From Calditrichota bacterium (GTDB lineage: Bacteria > Zhuqueibacterota > Zhuqueibacteria > Zhuqueibacterales > Geothermadaptataceae), in assembly GCA_008501765.1 (NCBI GenBank), contig QQUE01000015.1:310001-374000 (forward strand): a stretch of 64,000 nt of DNA. The letters run 5' to 3'. Shown here in pieces: positions 1 through 11,032 of this stretch (position 1 is the stretch's first letter; each line of letters opens with the position of its first letter). The notes under the pieces are model-generated. The model was not told the origin of the DNA, searched no databases, and worked only from the letters and a program-made list of their open reading frames with translations. A program made the position numbers and the translations under genes.

Positions 1-1735
<1,735 letters not shown>

Positions 1736-1819
1736 TTAAAAATTCTTCCAGGCTTTATTTAGAGAATTGTTTGTCTTAATTTATAACCAATTTGCAGTGA
1801 ATGGGCGTACTCAACGAAC

Positions 1820-2458
1820 TCATTTCGGGATTATTTGCACCGATCTTCCATTTATCTCAACAGCATTATTTGCAAAATATGAAACGGCCTTTGGCAAAAT
1901 CTCGTGTTCAATTTTTAAAACACGCGCCGCCAAAGTTTCCGCCGAATCATCATTTAAAACGGGCACACTTTTCTGAATCAAGGGCGGCCCGGTATCGTAA
2001 TCGCTATTTACCAAATGCACCGTTGCGCCGGAGATTTTGCATCCGTAAGCCAGAACAGCTTCATGAACATATTTTCCGTACATGCCCTTGCCGCCAAAAG
2101 ATGGCAACAAGGCCGGGTGAATATTGATAATTTGGCCTGCAAAATCATTAATAAATTCTGCAGGGATCTTTTTAAGAAAACCGGCAAGCACCACCAGCTT
2201 AACTTTATAAGCTCTCATTTTCTGCTGTAAAAGTGCCGCAAGTTCCACATCATTTTTAAAAATATTTCCTGGCGGTGTGAAGTGATCTATCCTGTTTTCT
2301 TTCGCATAATTGAGGCCGCCGGCCTTTTCTGTGCTGCTGACAACACAGGCGATGTGCCCATTAATTTCACCGCGTTGTATCGCCTGGTCGATGGCTATAA
2401 AATTGGAACCGCTGCCGGAAATGAATACAGCAATTGGAAAATTTGAGGATAAATTCAT
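1820..2458 (-). CDS. purN: Phosphoribosylglycinamide formyltransferase PurN
   Basis: Transfers a formyl group from 10-formyl-tetrahydrofolate to glycinamide ribonucleotide, step three of purine synthesis. The 212-residue protein shows the substrate-binding GSGSNF loop near the N-terminus, the catalytic INIHPALLPSF segment (Asn and His) followed by GKGMYGKYVHEAVLAYG, and the conserved Asp in SDYDTGPP. The start codon sits only 3 bases after the stop of the LD-carboxypeptidase gene, so translation is probably coupled. It precedes purH by 84 bases, forming a small purine unit; purF lies about 7 kb away on the same strand. Confidence 0.96.
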   Translation of the reverse strand: MNLSSNFPIAVFISGSGSNFIAIDQAIQRGEINGHIACVVSSTEKAGGLNYAKENRIDHFTPPGNIFKNDVELAALLQQKMRAYKVKLVVLAGFLKKIPAEFINDFAGQIINIHPALLPSFGGKGMYGKYVHEAVLAYGCKISGATVHLVNSDYDTGPPLIQKSVPVLNDDSAETLAARVLKIEHEILPKAVSYFANNAVEINGRSVQIIPK

Positions 2459-2461
2459 TCC

Positions 2462-3403
2462 TTAACTCACGGCTGATTCTAAAATTTCAAATGTAACAGG
2501 ATTGGTTTTCACCCGCGCTGTAACACCGATTGGCATTGTGTATTTTTGTGGGATATGCCCGTAATCAAATTTATTGATGACCGGCCTGCCAAACTTCTGA
2601 AAATAACTATCGAGCAAGTCATTTATCCAGCCATCCGCATTCTCTTCCTCTGTCTCGGAATCCACAAATTGACCGCAGACCACACCTTTGATTTTGCCTA
2701 AAACATCGATGTAATTCAACTGGGCTAAATATCTGTCAATTCGCATGGGGATTTCACCAATATCTTCCAGCAAAAGGATAGCGTCCCGAAAATCCGGGAG
2801 ATATGAAGTTCCAACAATACTATTAATGAGGGCGAGACATCCCCCGAGCAATCGGCCTTCCGCCTCTCCCTGGCAAATTACCGGATACGCTGCCCGAGAC
2901 ATTGCTTGCATCGCACCAAAGGCAACCGGCTCTTGCAGGATTCGCCAAAAGCCGGATTCCGTTGGTTTATGAATTTCTTCGTTCGCAAACTCCACCGCCA
3001 GCATGGGTCCGGAAAAAGTAACCAAGCCTGTCTTGTGAAAAATGGCGAGCTGCAAAGCTGTCAAGTCGCTATAACCGACAAAAATTTTTGGATTTTTTTG
3101 AATCAAATTATAATCAATTTTATCCAGCAAGCGCGGTGTGCCGTAACCACCGCGCGCACAAATTATGGCATCTATTTCAGGCCGGCCAAACATATCGTGC
3201 AAATCGGCAAGGCGCTCTTCGTCAGTTCCGGCAAGGTAGTTATTTGCTTTTAATACATGTTTACCAAGTTCTATTTTATACCCGAGGCTCTCAAAATATC
3301 GAACACCGCGTTCGAGCCGCTCCGGTTTTACCGGACTTGCAGGGCTAATCACACCGATTGTCGCGTTCGGTTTCAGTCGTGGGGGCTTAATTATCTTTTG
3401 CAT
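2462..3403 (-). CDS. LD-carboxypeptidase, peptidase family S66
   Basis: A 313-residue cytoplasmic serine peptidase of the S66 (LdcA / MccF) family, which normally cuts the L-Lys/DAP-D-Ala bond of recycled murein tetrapeptides. Visible motifs are the N-terminal IGVISPASP strand, the ARGGYG turn, the nucleophile elbow GYSDLTAL (Ser), a Glu in LLLEDIGE and the C-terminal GHIPQKYTMPIG carrying the catalytic His. No signal peptide. It is packed tightly against purN (3-base gap). Members of S66 that hydrolyse microcin C-like compounds share the same motifs, so the murein role is inferred from frequency rather than shown. Confidence 0.88.
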   Translation of the reverse strand: MQKIIKPPRLKPNATIGVISPASPVKPERLERGVRYFESLGYKIELGKHVLKANNYLAGTDEERLADLHDMFGRPEIDAIICARGGYGTPRLLDKIDYNLIQKNPKIFVGYSDLTALQLAIFHKTGLVTFSGPMLAVEFANEEIHKPTESGFWRILQEPVAFGAMQAMSRAAYPVICQGEAEGRLLGGCLALINSIVGTSYLPDFRDAILLLEDIGEIPMRIDRYLAQLNYIDVLGKIKGVVCGQFVDSETEEENADGWINDLLDSYFQKFGRPVINKFDYGHIPQKYTMPIGVTARVKTNPVTFEILESAVS

Positions 3404-3465
3404 TGCAAAATTTTAGCTAATCTGTTTTTAATTATTCGAAGGTCAAATTTTTCGGTATTTCCATA

Positions 3466-4779
3466 TTAATATCGGAAAGTATTGCGAAATTCACTTAAAA
3501 CAGCCGGATTATCGAGCCGATAGTCACCAAATCCATTTTCGTCTACAAAAATAAAATAACGGTTTAATGAATGATATTTCCAAATTTGCAGCGCTTTCAC
3601 AGGCCGCGAAGAAAAAGATGAAGTCATATATTGGGGTGACATTTCACGCACGACTTCTTCCGGAGCGCCGAGCAGGATATAAACGGTACCCATATCGGTT
3701 TTCCAGCCTTCACGCAGGCCGCGGAAATTGTCGTTTGCGTATTGAATGCGGCGGTAATATTCGGTCATCAATTCATTTTTATCGGTGCCGGGTGTCGGGT
3801 CATATTGTTTCCAAAAGAGTTTAAAAAACTCCCGCTGCTGTGACTGGGGCGCATCTTTTATCGTTTTCAAATCTTTGTGGTTCGCAATCAAATCCATCTG
3901 ATTTATCGCCGATTTCAGGTCGACTGAAGTGAGCGGCAGGCCCTGCCAGAAAATCTTAAACTCATTTTGCAGTGATGCTGAATGATCGCCTTGTTTAACT
4001 TTGACCTGAAAGTTATAGGTCCCCAGCGAAAGTTTTGCATCCGGAATGGCAATAGCGATGGGAGTTGCGCTGCCCGTACGCTTTATTTTCCTTTTATCTT
4101 TGTAAAGTGTTTTATTGCGCATATTACGAACGATCACTTCAACTTTAAAATTGCCTTTATCTTCCGCATAGATTGTGAAAAATCCATACAAATTGCCTGT
4201 TTTAGTCCGGGGGACCCCTACGAGCGGCTGGGGAACAAGCGTGCCCGTCGAATCGACTTTTACTTTTTCTGAATAAAGAATTGAGCTGATACTCAAATTT
4301 TCATTCGAGTAATCAGGCAGTTCGATTTCTTCCTTTAATATGCCAATTTTGTGGGTATCGAGATCTTCCAATTGGACAAAAAATTTGTATTTTCCGGGTT
4401 TCAGATTAAAGGAACGCTGCACGACATCATATTTGTCCGTCGCATTTGTCTGTTCGTATTTGCTGACGGTAACCATCCGCTCAAAAATAGTTCCATCAAC
4501 CTGAAAATCGTTGTCATCAAAAATCGTGATACTCATTTCATAAACAGCTTTAAATCCCCCTTCTTCAGATTTTAAAAACTGAATTTCATCGAACGGAATT
4601 TTAGAATAAAGCGTAAATTTATTATCACCGTTCTCAGCTCGCCGGCTAATGGCATCGACATAAAAGGAAGGCAGGAAGGATTCTCGAGCACGATCAAATT
4701 CAACCTGTGCATATAGAGAATTCGCCACGAAAACAAGAGAGAAAAGCCATGCAGAAATAATTTTGATAGTTTTAAACAT
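3466..4779 (-). CDS. GWxTD-domain exported protein
   Basis: A 437-residue secreted protein with a signal peptide (hydrophobic run ending at SLYAQ) and a C-terminal GWxTD domain: FWKQYDPTPGTDKNELM, then GWKTDMGTVYILLGAPEEV. The middle has repeated beta-sandwich-like segments. GWxTD proteins are widespread in FCB bacteria and Acidobacteria; their function is not established. The chosen ATG has an excellent GAGGAAAAT ribosome binding site, whereas a longer frame would run 51 codons back into rimO and lacks a signal peptide at its start. The gene begins 7 bases after the rimO stop, so it is in the ftsY-rimO operon. Confidence 0.85.
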   Translation of the reverse strand: MFKTIKIISAWLFSLVFVANSLYAQVEFDRARESFLPSFYVDAISRRAENGDNKFTLYSKIPFDEIQFLKSEEGGFKAVYEMSITIFDDNDFQVDGTIFERMVTVSKYEQTNATDKYDVVQRSFNLKPGKYKFFVQLEDLDTHKIGILKEEIELPDYSNENLSISSILYSEKVKVDSTGTLVPQPLVGVPRTKTGNLYGFFTIYAEDKGNFKVEVIVRNMRNKTLYKDKRKIKRTGSATPIAIAIPDAKLSLGTYNFQVKVKQGDHSASLQNEFKIFWQGLPLTSVDLKSAINQMDLIANHKDLKTIKDAPQSQQREFFKLFWKQYDPTPGTDKNELMTEYYRRIQYANDNFRGLREGWKTDMGTVYILLGAPEEVVREMSPQYMTSSFSSRPVKALQIWKYHSLNRYFIFVDENGFGDYRLDNPAVLSEFRNTFRY

Positions 4780-4786
4780 ATTTTCC

Positions 4787-6136
4787 TCAGCTTTTTTGTG
4801 CGATGGGCAGACGAATTGTTCCATTTGGCGAGCGACTACCTTTGTCATCATTTGAAAGAATATTTCCTGATAATTCAAATGAACTGGTTTCCGTAATTCT
4901 GACTTGATAAAACGAGCCAACTTTACATGCATCCGGTATGAGAACTACATTGTCAATTTCCGGTGCGTCGGCAGCTGTGCGACCAACGTGAACCTGGTTT
5001 TGTTCGTCGAATTCATCAATCAAGACACGTAAATGCTGGTTGTGAAAATTTGTATTTTTTTGTTCAGCAACATCCGCTTGCATCTGATAGAGCAAGTCTT
5101 GCCGCTCCCGTTTTATTTCTGCCGGCACATCATCTTCAAAACGAGCGGCAGGTGTCCCTTCCTCATGTGAATAGGTAAACACCCCCAGCCGATCAAAATG
5201 GCCTTCCGCCACGTAATCATACAATTGTTGAAAATCACTTTCAGTCTCCCCGGGAAAGCCAACAATAAGTGATGTCCGTAAGGTTAACCCGGAAATTCGA
5301 GAACGCATTTTCTGAATCAGATCATGTTGAAACTGGCCACTGACGCGGCGAGCCATGCGTTTGAGCACGCGGTCACTTGTATGCTGTACAGGCATGTCAA
5401 TGTATTTACAGACTTTATCCAGCTCCGCAATACTCGCCAGCATTTCGTCTGTAAGGTGATACGGGTAGGCATACATGAGTCGAATCCACTCGATTCCATC
5501 AATATCGTTTAATGCGTTTAACAGCTCCGGTAGTTTCTTCTCGCCATAGTTATCCAAGCCATAAATTGTGGAATCCTGGGCAATTAACACCAACTCTTTC
5601 ACATTTTGCCGGGCAAGATGTTCCGTTTCCCGCACCAAATCAGGAATATTTTTACTCCTAAATCCACCACGAATTTGCGGAATGGCACAAAATGTACATG
5701 GATGCTCGCACCCTTCTGAAATTTTAAGGTACGCATAATGCCGTGGTGTCAGCAGATGCCGTTCGCCGAGCAATTCGGTGCGCAAATGCAATTGCTGCGC
5801 CATATCGCGCAGGATTTTTTCCATATCCCGGTTGCCAAACAATCCGTCAATTTCCGGGATTTCTTTTTTCAGTTCTGCGCCATAGCGCTCGGACAAACAA
5901 CCTGTGACTAAAACCTGTTTGCAATTCCCATCTTTTTTAAGCGCAACAGCATCTAATATTGTTTCGATAGATTCTTCTTTTGCTGATTCGATAAATCCAC
6001 AAGTATTGATTATTATCGCCTCGGCTTCTTCAGTTTTGCTGGTAAATTCGACGCCGTTTTTTGCCAGCCCACCAGAGATAAATTCCGAATCCACGAGATT
6101 TTTTGGACAACCCAATGTGATTAACCGGACTTTCAT
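4787..6136 (-). CDS. rimO: Ribosomal protein uS12 methylthiotransferase RimO
   Basis: Radical-SAM enzyme that adds a methylthio group to the beta carbon of the conserved Asp of ribosomal protein S12. At 449 residues it has the family architecture: an N-terminal MTTase domain with three cluster cysteines (LGCPKNLVDSE, NTCGFIESAKEE, TGCLSERY), the radical-SAM CEHPCTFCAIP motif around residue 145, and a C-terminal TRAM domain from about residue 365 (VLIDEFDEQNQ onward). RimO rather than MiaB is supported by the start MKVRLITLGCPKNLVDSE. Its first codon overlaps the end of ftsY by 4 bases, which implies translational coupling. Confidence 0.95.
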   Translation of the reverse strand: MKVRLITLGCPKNLVDSEFISGGLAKNGVEFTSKTEEAEAIIINTCGFIESAKEESIETILDAVALKKDGNCKQVLVTGCLSERYGAELKKEIPEIDGLFGNRDMEKILRDMAQQLHLRTELLGERHLLTPRHYAYLKISEGCEHPCTFCAIPQIRGGFRSKNIPDLVRETEHLARQNVKELVLIAQDSTIYGLDNYGEKKLPELLNALNDIDGIEWIRLMYAYPYHLTDEMLASIAELDKVCKYIDMPVQHTSDRVLKRMARRVSGQFQHDLIQKMRSRISGLTLRTSLIVGFPGETESDFQQLYDYVAEGHFDRLGVFTYSHEEGTPAARFEDDVPAEIKRERQDLLYQMQADVAEQKNTNFHNQHLRVLIDEFDEQNQVHVGRTAADAPEIDNVVLIPDACKVGSFYQVRITETSSFELSGNILSNDDKGSRSPNGTIRLPIAQKS

Positions 6137-7056
6137 GCGAGCAAGGCCTCTACATAATCTTGCGGATCGAAACGCTGCAAATCATCCAGGTGCTCACCCA
6201 CACCGATGTATTGCACTGGCACGCCCAATTTTTCCTGTATCGAAAAAACGATTCCACCCTTCGCTGTTCCATCAAGTTTCGTGACAATAATTCCGGTCAA
6301 TCCGATGGCTTTATGAAATTGCTGTGCCTGCGTCAGTCCATTTTGGCCGGTGGTGGCGTCAAGAACGAGCAGGGATTCGTGGGGTGCGTTTGCAATTCTT
6401 TGGCCGATAACACGATGAATTTTGCGCAGTTCTTCCATTAAATTATCGCGTGTATGCAACCGGCCGGCCGTATCGATAATCGCAATATCGGCGTTGCGTT
6501 TTTCAGCGGCCACTATCGTGTCAAATGCAACGGATGCGGCATCAGCGCCAGGCTGATTTCGCACGATCTCCGCTTTGGCGCGCTCTGCCCACACCTCAAG
6601 CTGCTGCGAAGCAGCCGCCCTGAACGTATCTGCAGCCCCAATGATAACTTTTTTTCCCGCCAGAGCGTACATATTGGCCAATTTGCCAATCGAGGTGGTT
6701 TTGCCAACACCGTTCACACCTGTAACGAGAATTATGCGGGGTTTTTCTGTGGCTGATTCGGATTGCGTTTTATGATTAAAATCATGATTTATGCGATCAA
6801 TCAAATCTTCTTTTATTATTGAAATGACGGCATTTAAATCTTGATTATCCGCCCTCTTTAATCGTTTGCGTAACACTTCGGTTACTGCAAAAGTTGTGTC
6901 AATTCCAAGATCAGATTCGATGAGTTTTTCTTCGATCGTGTCCAGAATTGATTCGTCAATCCTGGTTTTTCCGGTCATTGCGGTTGAAATTCCACCAACA
7001 AGGTTGGAGCGTGTTTTTGTCAGACCTGTTTTTAATCTATTAAAAAATTTTGCCAC
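6133..7056 (-). CDS. ftsY: Signal recognition particle receptor FtsY
   Basis: SRP-receptor GTPase that docks ribosome-nascent-chain-SRP complexes at the inner membrane. The 307-residue protein is the short NG form without the acidic A domain. Motifs: P-loop GVNGVGKTTSIGKLA, DTFRAAASQQLEVW, DTAGR, and the guanine-binding TKLDGTAKGG near the end. The start is GTG (MAKFFNRLKTG); no ATG exists upstream in frame before a stop, and the N-terminal basic helix matches other short FtsY proteins. It heads the ftsY-rimO-GWxTD run. Confidence 0.95.
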   Translation of the reverse strand: MAKFFNRLKTGLTKTRSNLVGGISTAMTGKTRIDESILDTIEEKLIESDLGIDTTFAVTEVLRKRLKRADNQDLNAVISIIKEDLIDRINHDFNHKTQSESATEKPRIILVTGVNGVGKTTSIGKLANMYALAGKKVIIGAADTFRAAASQQLEVWAERAKAEIVRNQPGADAASVAFDTIVAAEKRNADIAIIDTAGRLHTRDNLMEELRKIHRVIGQRIANAPHESLLVLDATTGQNGLTQAQQFHKAIGLTGIIVTKLDGTAKGGIVFSIQEKLGVPVQYIGVGEHLDDLQRFDPQDYVEALLA

Positions 7057-7211
7057 TCTGTTTTTCTTTCTTCGAGATGATGTTTTCCCTGAATGATGCT
7101 TAAAGATTCGGCCTGCACGGGTGAATTGTCACCTCGGTTAAACTTCAATTGCTGATTTCATTTTGTAATGTGGTTTCAACGTCGATGCAAAATTGAGCCA
7201 AGACATCTGGT

Positions 7212-7757
7212 TCACGCTTGTTTTTTTTTAAACTCAATATATATTTTAAGATAACTATACATTGAAATCAGCAGCAGCGTGACCGTAATAAAAAGCGCGA
7301 TTTCTCGCCAGGGTGTAAGCGCAAGCGTGTAAAGAATCACGACACAAGCGATGCCACCGACTGCGGTTTTACCAAACCAATTGCTCTCCGGTATTTTATT
7401 TTCACGGGCGATAATTTTAGACCCAAGTAAAAGTATAGCTAAATCCCGCGCTATTATCAAGATTAAAAACCAAACTGGCAAACCGCTTGTTTGTGTTAAA
7501 ATTACCCCGAGAAGTCCGAGCCCAATTTTATCCGCAATCGGATCGATTATTCGGCCAAGATCGCTTTCCTGCTTTAATGCTCGTGCCAGAAATCCATCGA
7601 AAAAGTCAGTTGCCGCACCGATCAGCATCAAAATGAATGCAATAAAATTTCCTTCCGGTGTTCGCAGCAATAAATAATGGGCGATTGGCCATATAATAAT
7701 TATGCGTGAAAAGCTCAACCAGTTTGAGATCGTAAAAATTTTGCCTTGTATTTTCAT
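7212..7757 (-). CDS. pgsA: CDP-alcohol phosphatidyltransferase (PgsA-like)
   Basis: A 181-residue polytopic membrane enzyme of the CDP-alcohol phosphatidyltransferase family. The complete catalytic signature is visible near residues 50-75: DFFDGFLARALKQESDLGR then IIDPIADK, matching D-G-x2-A-R-x8-G-x3-D-x3-D. Four to five further hydrophobic helices follow. The length and the motif fit phosphatidylglycerophosphate synthase, which makes the precursor of phosphatidylglycerol, but other head-group transferases share the motif, so the gene symbol is tentative. It is separated from ftsY by about 155 bases. Confidence 0.82.
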   Translation of the reverse strand: MKIQGKIFTISNWLSFSRIIIIWPIAHYLLLRTPEGNFIAFILMLIGAATDFFDGFLARALKQESDLGRIIDPIADKIGLGLLGVILTQTSGLPVWFLILIIARDLAILLLGSKIIARENKIPESNWFGKTAVGGIACVVILYTLALTPWREIALFITVTLLLISMYSYLKIYIEFKKKQA

Positions 7758-8022
7758 TTTATTCTCCCATTAAGAATCTCACAGGAGCGATTTTATTGAT
7801 GGATGTGAAATTTAAATACACGATTTTTACAATTAAATATAATAACGATTTATCAAGTGAAAACCCATACAATTAAATCGATTCAAAAAATAAAAGCCAC
7901 ATTTGCATGTGTTAATCAATCTGATAGGTTCAATGCATTTTTGCCGGGTCAAGATTACGCTTCGAGTGTATCGCATTGGCAAAATATCGAGATGGGAAAA
8001 AATTATTTTTTTGTGCGATCTA

Positions 8023-9027
8023 TCACTTCGCTTCAAGACTTGGATAATGTAGCCCAAAGCGATAATAATAATACCATTTAGATAAATAATAAGTTACCGC
8101 AAGCAGTAAAAAATAATTCGGCAGCAAAACACAAATAGCGAGAGATAATAATAATATGGGAAATTTGATTGCACGAATGACTTCAGTCATCGATTGTTTT
8201 TTAGCAGCTAAAATAAAAAACGGGAAAGCCAACAAGGCGGGGTAAAAAATCAAGGGGTCATTTAATAACCATGCAGAATACAGCGCCACAAGTTCAAAAC
8301 AAAAGCCAGCCCAAATAACCGCTTTGAATCCATATTTTACGGCAAATGTATTTTTATCGCATTGTGCGTCCCCGGTTTCGTCGACTACGGTTGTAAAAAT
8401 ATAGACAGCCGCCACTGCAGCGGCATAAGGAATAGCATGAATTATTGGCTGCACAAACGAGATATCCTTCACCCACCAACCGGCAGAAAAAATTAAAAAT
8501 GCGCCACCGGCATTGGCAACAATGCCCAGAAGTGGTTTGTCTTTCCATTTGAATAACGGCAAACTGTACAGCAGTCCCGTTACCAGATAAATTGCGACAA
8601 ATATTAACACCATCATCCAGCTGAAAACGGCCACGATGACAAGGGGAACGATTCCCAATAATACCGTTTCAAAAATGGCAATCACCATTGGAATATGCCC
8701 GTCGGCAATGAGGAACAACTTATTGTTTAATTTGTCGGTCGTGACATCGACAATCTGGTTTAAGATGAAAGCACTGCCCATCAGCAGTGAAAGTGCGATC
8801 CCGACAGCCAGCCCCCAGCCGCTGTTGTCAACCTGTAGCGCCAGTGGCAAAAAACGTTTAGCGGAGAAAAAACCGGCGGCGTAAACCGTCCAAACAGGAA
8901 AAAAAAGTGTGGGGCGTAAAACAAATAAGTAGTCGCATATTTTGCTGGTGCGAACCATAATCCCCTGAAATTTATTTAAATTAAAAACCATTTCAGGGAT
9001 ATATTTCTCTACTCTTTCATTCCGCAT
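8023..9027 (-). CDS. UbiA-family prenyltransferase
   Basis: A 334-residue integral membrane prenyltransferase. The first Asp-rich motif is NQIVDVTTDKLNNK and the second is DETGDAQCDKNT, which bind the prenyl diphosphate through magnesium. About nine hydrophobic helices are visible. UbiA enzymes prenylate aromatic or polar acceptors (quinones, haem O, chlorophyll, geranylgeranylglyceryl phosphate); the acceptor here cannot be told from sequence. The ATG at 9027 is preferred because AAGGA lies about 9 bases upstream; a TTG two codons earlier is the alternative, and a later ATG at 8958 has AGGGG directly before it. Confidence 0.85.
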   Translation of the reverse strand: MRNERVEKYIPEMVFNLNKFQGIMVRTSKICDYLFVLRPTLFFPVWTVYAAGFFSAKRFLPLALQVDNSGWGLAVGIALSLLMGSAFILNQIVDVTTDKLNNKLFLIADGHIPMVIAIFETVLLGIVPLVIVAVFSWMMVLIFVAIYLVTGLLYSLPLFKWKDKPLLGIVANAGGAFLIFSAGWWVKDISFVQPIIHAIPYAAAVAAVYIFTTVVDETGDAQCDKNTFAVKYGFKAVIWAGFCFELVALYSAWLLNDPLIFYPALLAFPFFILAAKKQSMTEVIRAIKFPILLLSLAICVLLPNYFLLLAVTYYLSKWYYYYRFGLHYPSLEAK

Positions 9028-9191
9028 TTGCAATTCCTTTGCATTTTTTTCGTGAGTGTGCTATGGGGAAAAATACCAAAATCCGGGGCTTTTCAGCCGG
9101 TTGGAAATGAGGAGATTGAACAGAATGGCGTTCCGAATCAATTCGATCGACACAAAAATGAGTCTATGCTAACTATCGACCGCTTGTGAAA

Positions 9192-10628
9192 TTAATCTTC
9201 TAAATCATTTTTATTTTTAATTTTTTCTGGCGGAATTGGATAGTCTCCGGTAAAACATGCGGTACAATAGCCTCCTTTATCATGCGGTACCGAGTTTAGT
9301 AACCCCTCAGTTGAAAGATATTCAAGGCTGTCTGCACCGAGATATTCACAGATTTTTTCGGTAGACATTTCATTGGCGATTAATTCTTCGCGGGTGGGAA
9401 AATCCATGCCGTAATAACACGGCGAAGTAATCGGGGGAGAAGTCACGCGGATATGCACCTCTTTTGCGCCGGCATTTTTCAGCATGCGTGTCAGCTGACG
9501 CAAGGTTGTCCCACGAACGATTGAATCTTCAACCACGACGACGCGGCGGCCGTCAATCACTCCTTTTACGACGTTAAACTTCACCCGGACTTTAAAATCG
9601 CGCATTTCCTGGCCTGGCTGGATAAATGTGCGGCCAATATAGTGGTTTCGAATAAGTCCGAGCTCAAATTTTATTTCACTGCGGCGGGAATAACCCACAG
9701 CGGCGGTGTTGGAGCTATCCGGCACCGAGATGACGATATCTGCTTCGCAAGGTTTTTCCAGGGCCAAATTTTTACCGAGTTTTCTACGAGCGCGATCGAC
9801 ATTTTCATCAAAAACTTTGCTGTCCGGCCGCGAAAAATACACGTGCTCAAAAATACATGCTGTGCGTTCTTGCGGCGCTCCGAGAATGTGAGAACTGATG
9901 CCCTTCTTATCCAGCACAACGATTTCGCCGGCTTCCACTTCCCGGACATATGTGCCACCGAGGAGGTCGATCGCGCATGTTTCCGAGGCTAAAATCAATG
10001 TTTTATCTTTTTTACCAATGCAAAGCGGCCGGAAGCCTTTCGGATCGCGCAGCCCGTAAACGGCATCTTCTGTTAAAATTGTTAAAGAGTAAGCCCCTTT
10101 TAATATCGTAAAAACTTCCCGCAAGCGATCGACCATATTATCAGCCTGCGTTCGGGCGAGAAGGTGTAAAATCACTTCGGTATCGCTGGTTGTTTGAAAA
10201 ATCGCGCCTTCATTCTCCAGGTTTTTTCGCACTCGTCTGGCATTGACCAAATTGCCATTGTGAGAAATACTGATCATGCCATATTTTGATTTTGCCAACA
10301 GCGGCTGCGCGTTGATAATCCGGGTCGGCCCGGTGGTCGAATAACGATTGTGGCCAATTGCCATCGATCCGCGCAATTTTGTAAATGTCTCATCATCATT
10401 AAAAACATCTGCAACCAGCCCCATACCGGCATGGTGATAGAATTTTTTTCCATCAAAAGAGGAAATTCCAGCGCTTTCCTGCCCACGGTGCTGTAATGAA
10501 TACAGGCTGAGATAAACCAGTCTTGCGGCTTCATCACTGCCATAAATTCCAACCACACCGCAGTTACTTCGCGGTTTATCGACTTCATCCCAATTTATAT
10601 CATTTTTATTCATTGAATCAAATACCAT
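9192..10628 (-). CDS. purF: Amidophosphoribosyltransferase PurF
   Basis: Commits PRPP to purine synthesis by transferring glutamine amide nitrogen to make phosphoribosylamine. The 478-residue protein is the Bacillus-type enzyme: a short propeptide ends before the nucleophile Cys in CGVVGIYG (residue 23), followed by the Ntn glutaminase domain (SLQHRGQESAG, GHNRYSTTG). The C-terminal PRTase domain has the VVVVEDSIVRGTT PRPP loop. Cysteines in TACIFEHVY, PCYYGMDFP and YCTACFTGD match the iron-sulfur ligands of the Bacillus enzyme. The ATG overlaps the TAA of the upstream gene (TAATG), indicating coupled translation. Confidence 0.97.
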   Translation of the reverse strand: MVFDSMNKNDINWDEVDKPRSNCGVVGIYGSDEAARLVYLSLYSLQHRGQESAGISSFDGKKFYHHAGMGLVADVFNDDETFTKLRGSMAIGHNRYSTTGPTRIINAQPLLAKSKYGMISISHNGNLVNARRVRKNLENEGAIFQTTSDTEVILHLLARTQADNMVDRLREVFTILKGAYSLTILTEDAVYGLRDPKGFRPLCIGKKDKTLILASETCAIDLLGGTYVREVEAGEIVVLDKKGISSHILGAPQERTACIFEHVYFSRPDSKVFDENVDRARRKLGKNLALEKPCEADIVISVPDSSNTAAVGYSRRSEIKFELGLIRNHYIGRTFIQPGQEMRDFKVRVKFNVVKGVIDGRRVVVVEDSIVRGTTLRQLTRMLKNAGAKEVHIRVTSPPITSPCYYGMDFPTREELIANEMSTEKICEYLGADSLEYLSTEGLLNSVPHDKGGYCTACFTGDYPIPPEKIKNKNDLED

Positions 10629-11032
10629 TATTTTAAGGAAAAGACGAGAATTCCAATACCGATTCCTATTGAATTCGCGATGAGATCCCGAAAACTGGGA
10701 TGTCCTTTTTTTGAAGTAAAATCATAAAATTCTTTTGTCAAACCCAGAATCATCGTCGTGCCAACTGAAATTTGCGCTGCTTTTTTTTGCTCAAAACCTG
10801 CTTGTTCCTGATAGACAAACATTTGCCCGGCAACCAAAAATGAACTCAAAACCAAATGCTGGTATTTATCCTGCCCCATTCGTAGCGAGACCTGCTTGGC
10901 TCCATGCGTTGTCGTATCTGATTTTGACGCTGCCTCTGGTACAGACGTCACTTTTTGCTGCGATGCCCATGAGACAATTGGACTCATTATAACGAGGACA
11001 GTTACTAATAATCGCCATTTGTGATTATTCAT
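10628..11032 (-). CDS. Small exported protein, YfiM/DUF2279-like
   Basis: A 134-residue protein with an N-terminal signal segment (LLVTVLVIMSPIVSWA). After a polar linker it carries MGQDKYQHLVLSSFLVAG, a second hydrophobic helix, KEFYDFTSKKGHPSFRDLIANSIGIGIG and a hydrophobic end. The D-K-x-x-H, K-E-x-x-D and D-L-xx-N pattern resembles the YfiM / DUF2279 family of small membrane-associated proteins of unknown function. Its stop codon overlaps the purF start. The family assignment rests on remembered motif spacing and is moderate. Confidence 0.6.
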   Translation of the reverse strand: MNNHKWRLLVTVLVIMSPIVSWASQQKVTSVPEAASKSDTTTHGAKQVSLRMGQDKYQHLVLSSFLVAGQMFVYQEQAGFEQKKAAQISVGTTMILGLTKEFYDFTSKKGHPSFRDLIANSIGIGIGILVFSLK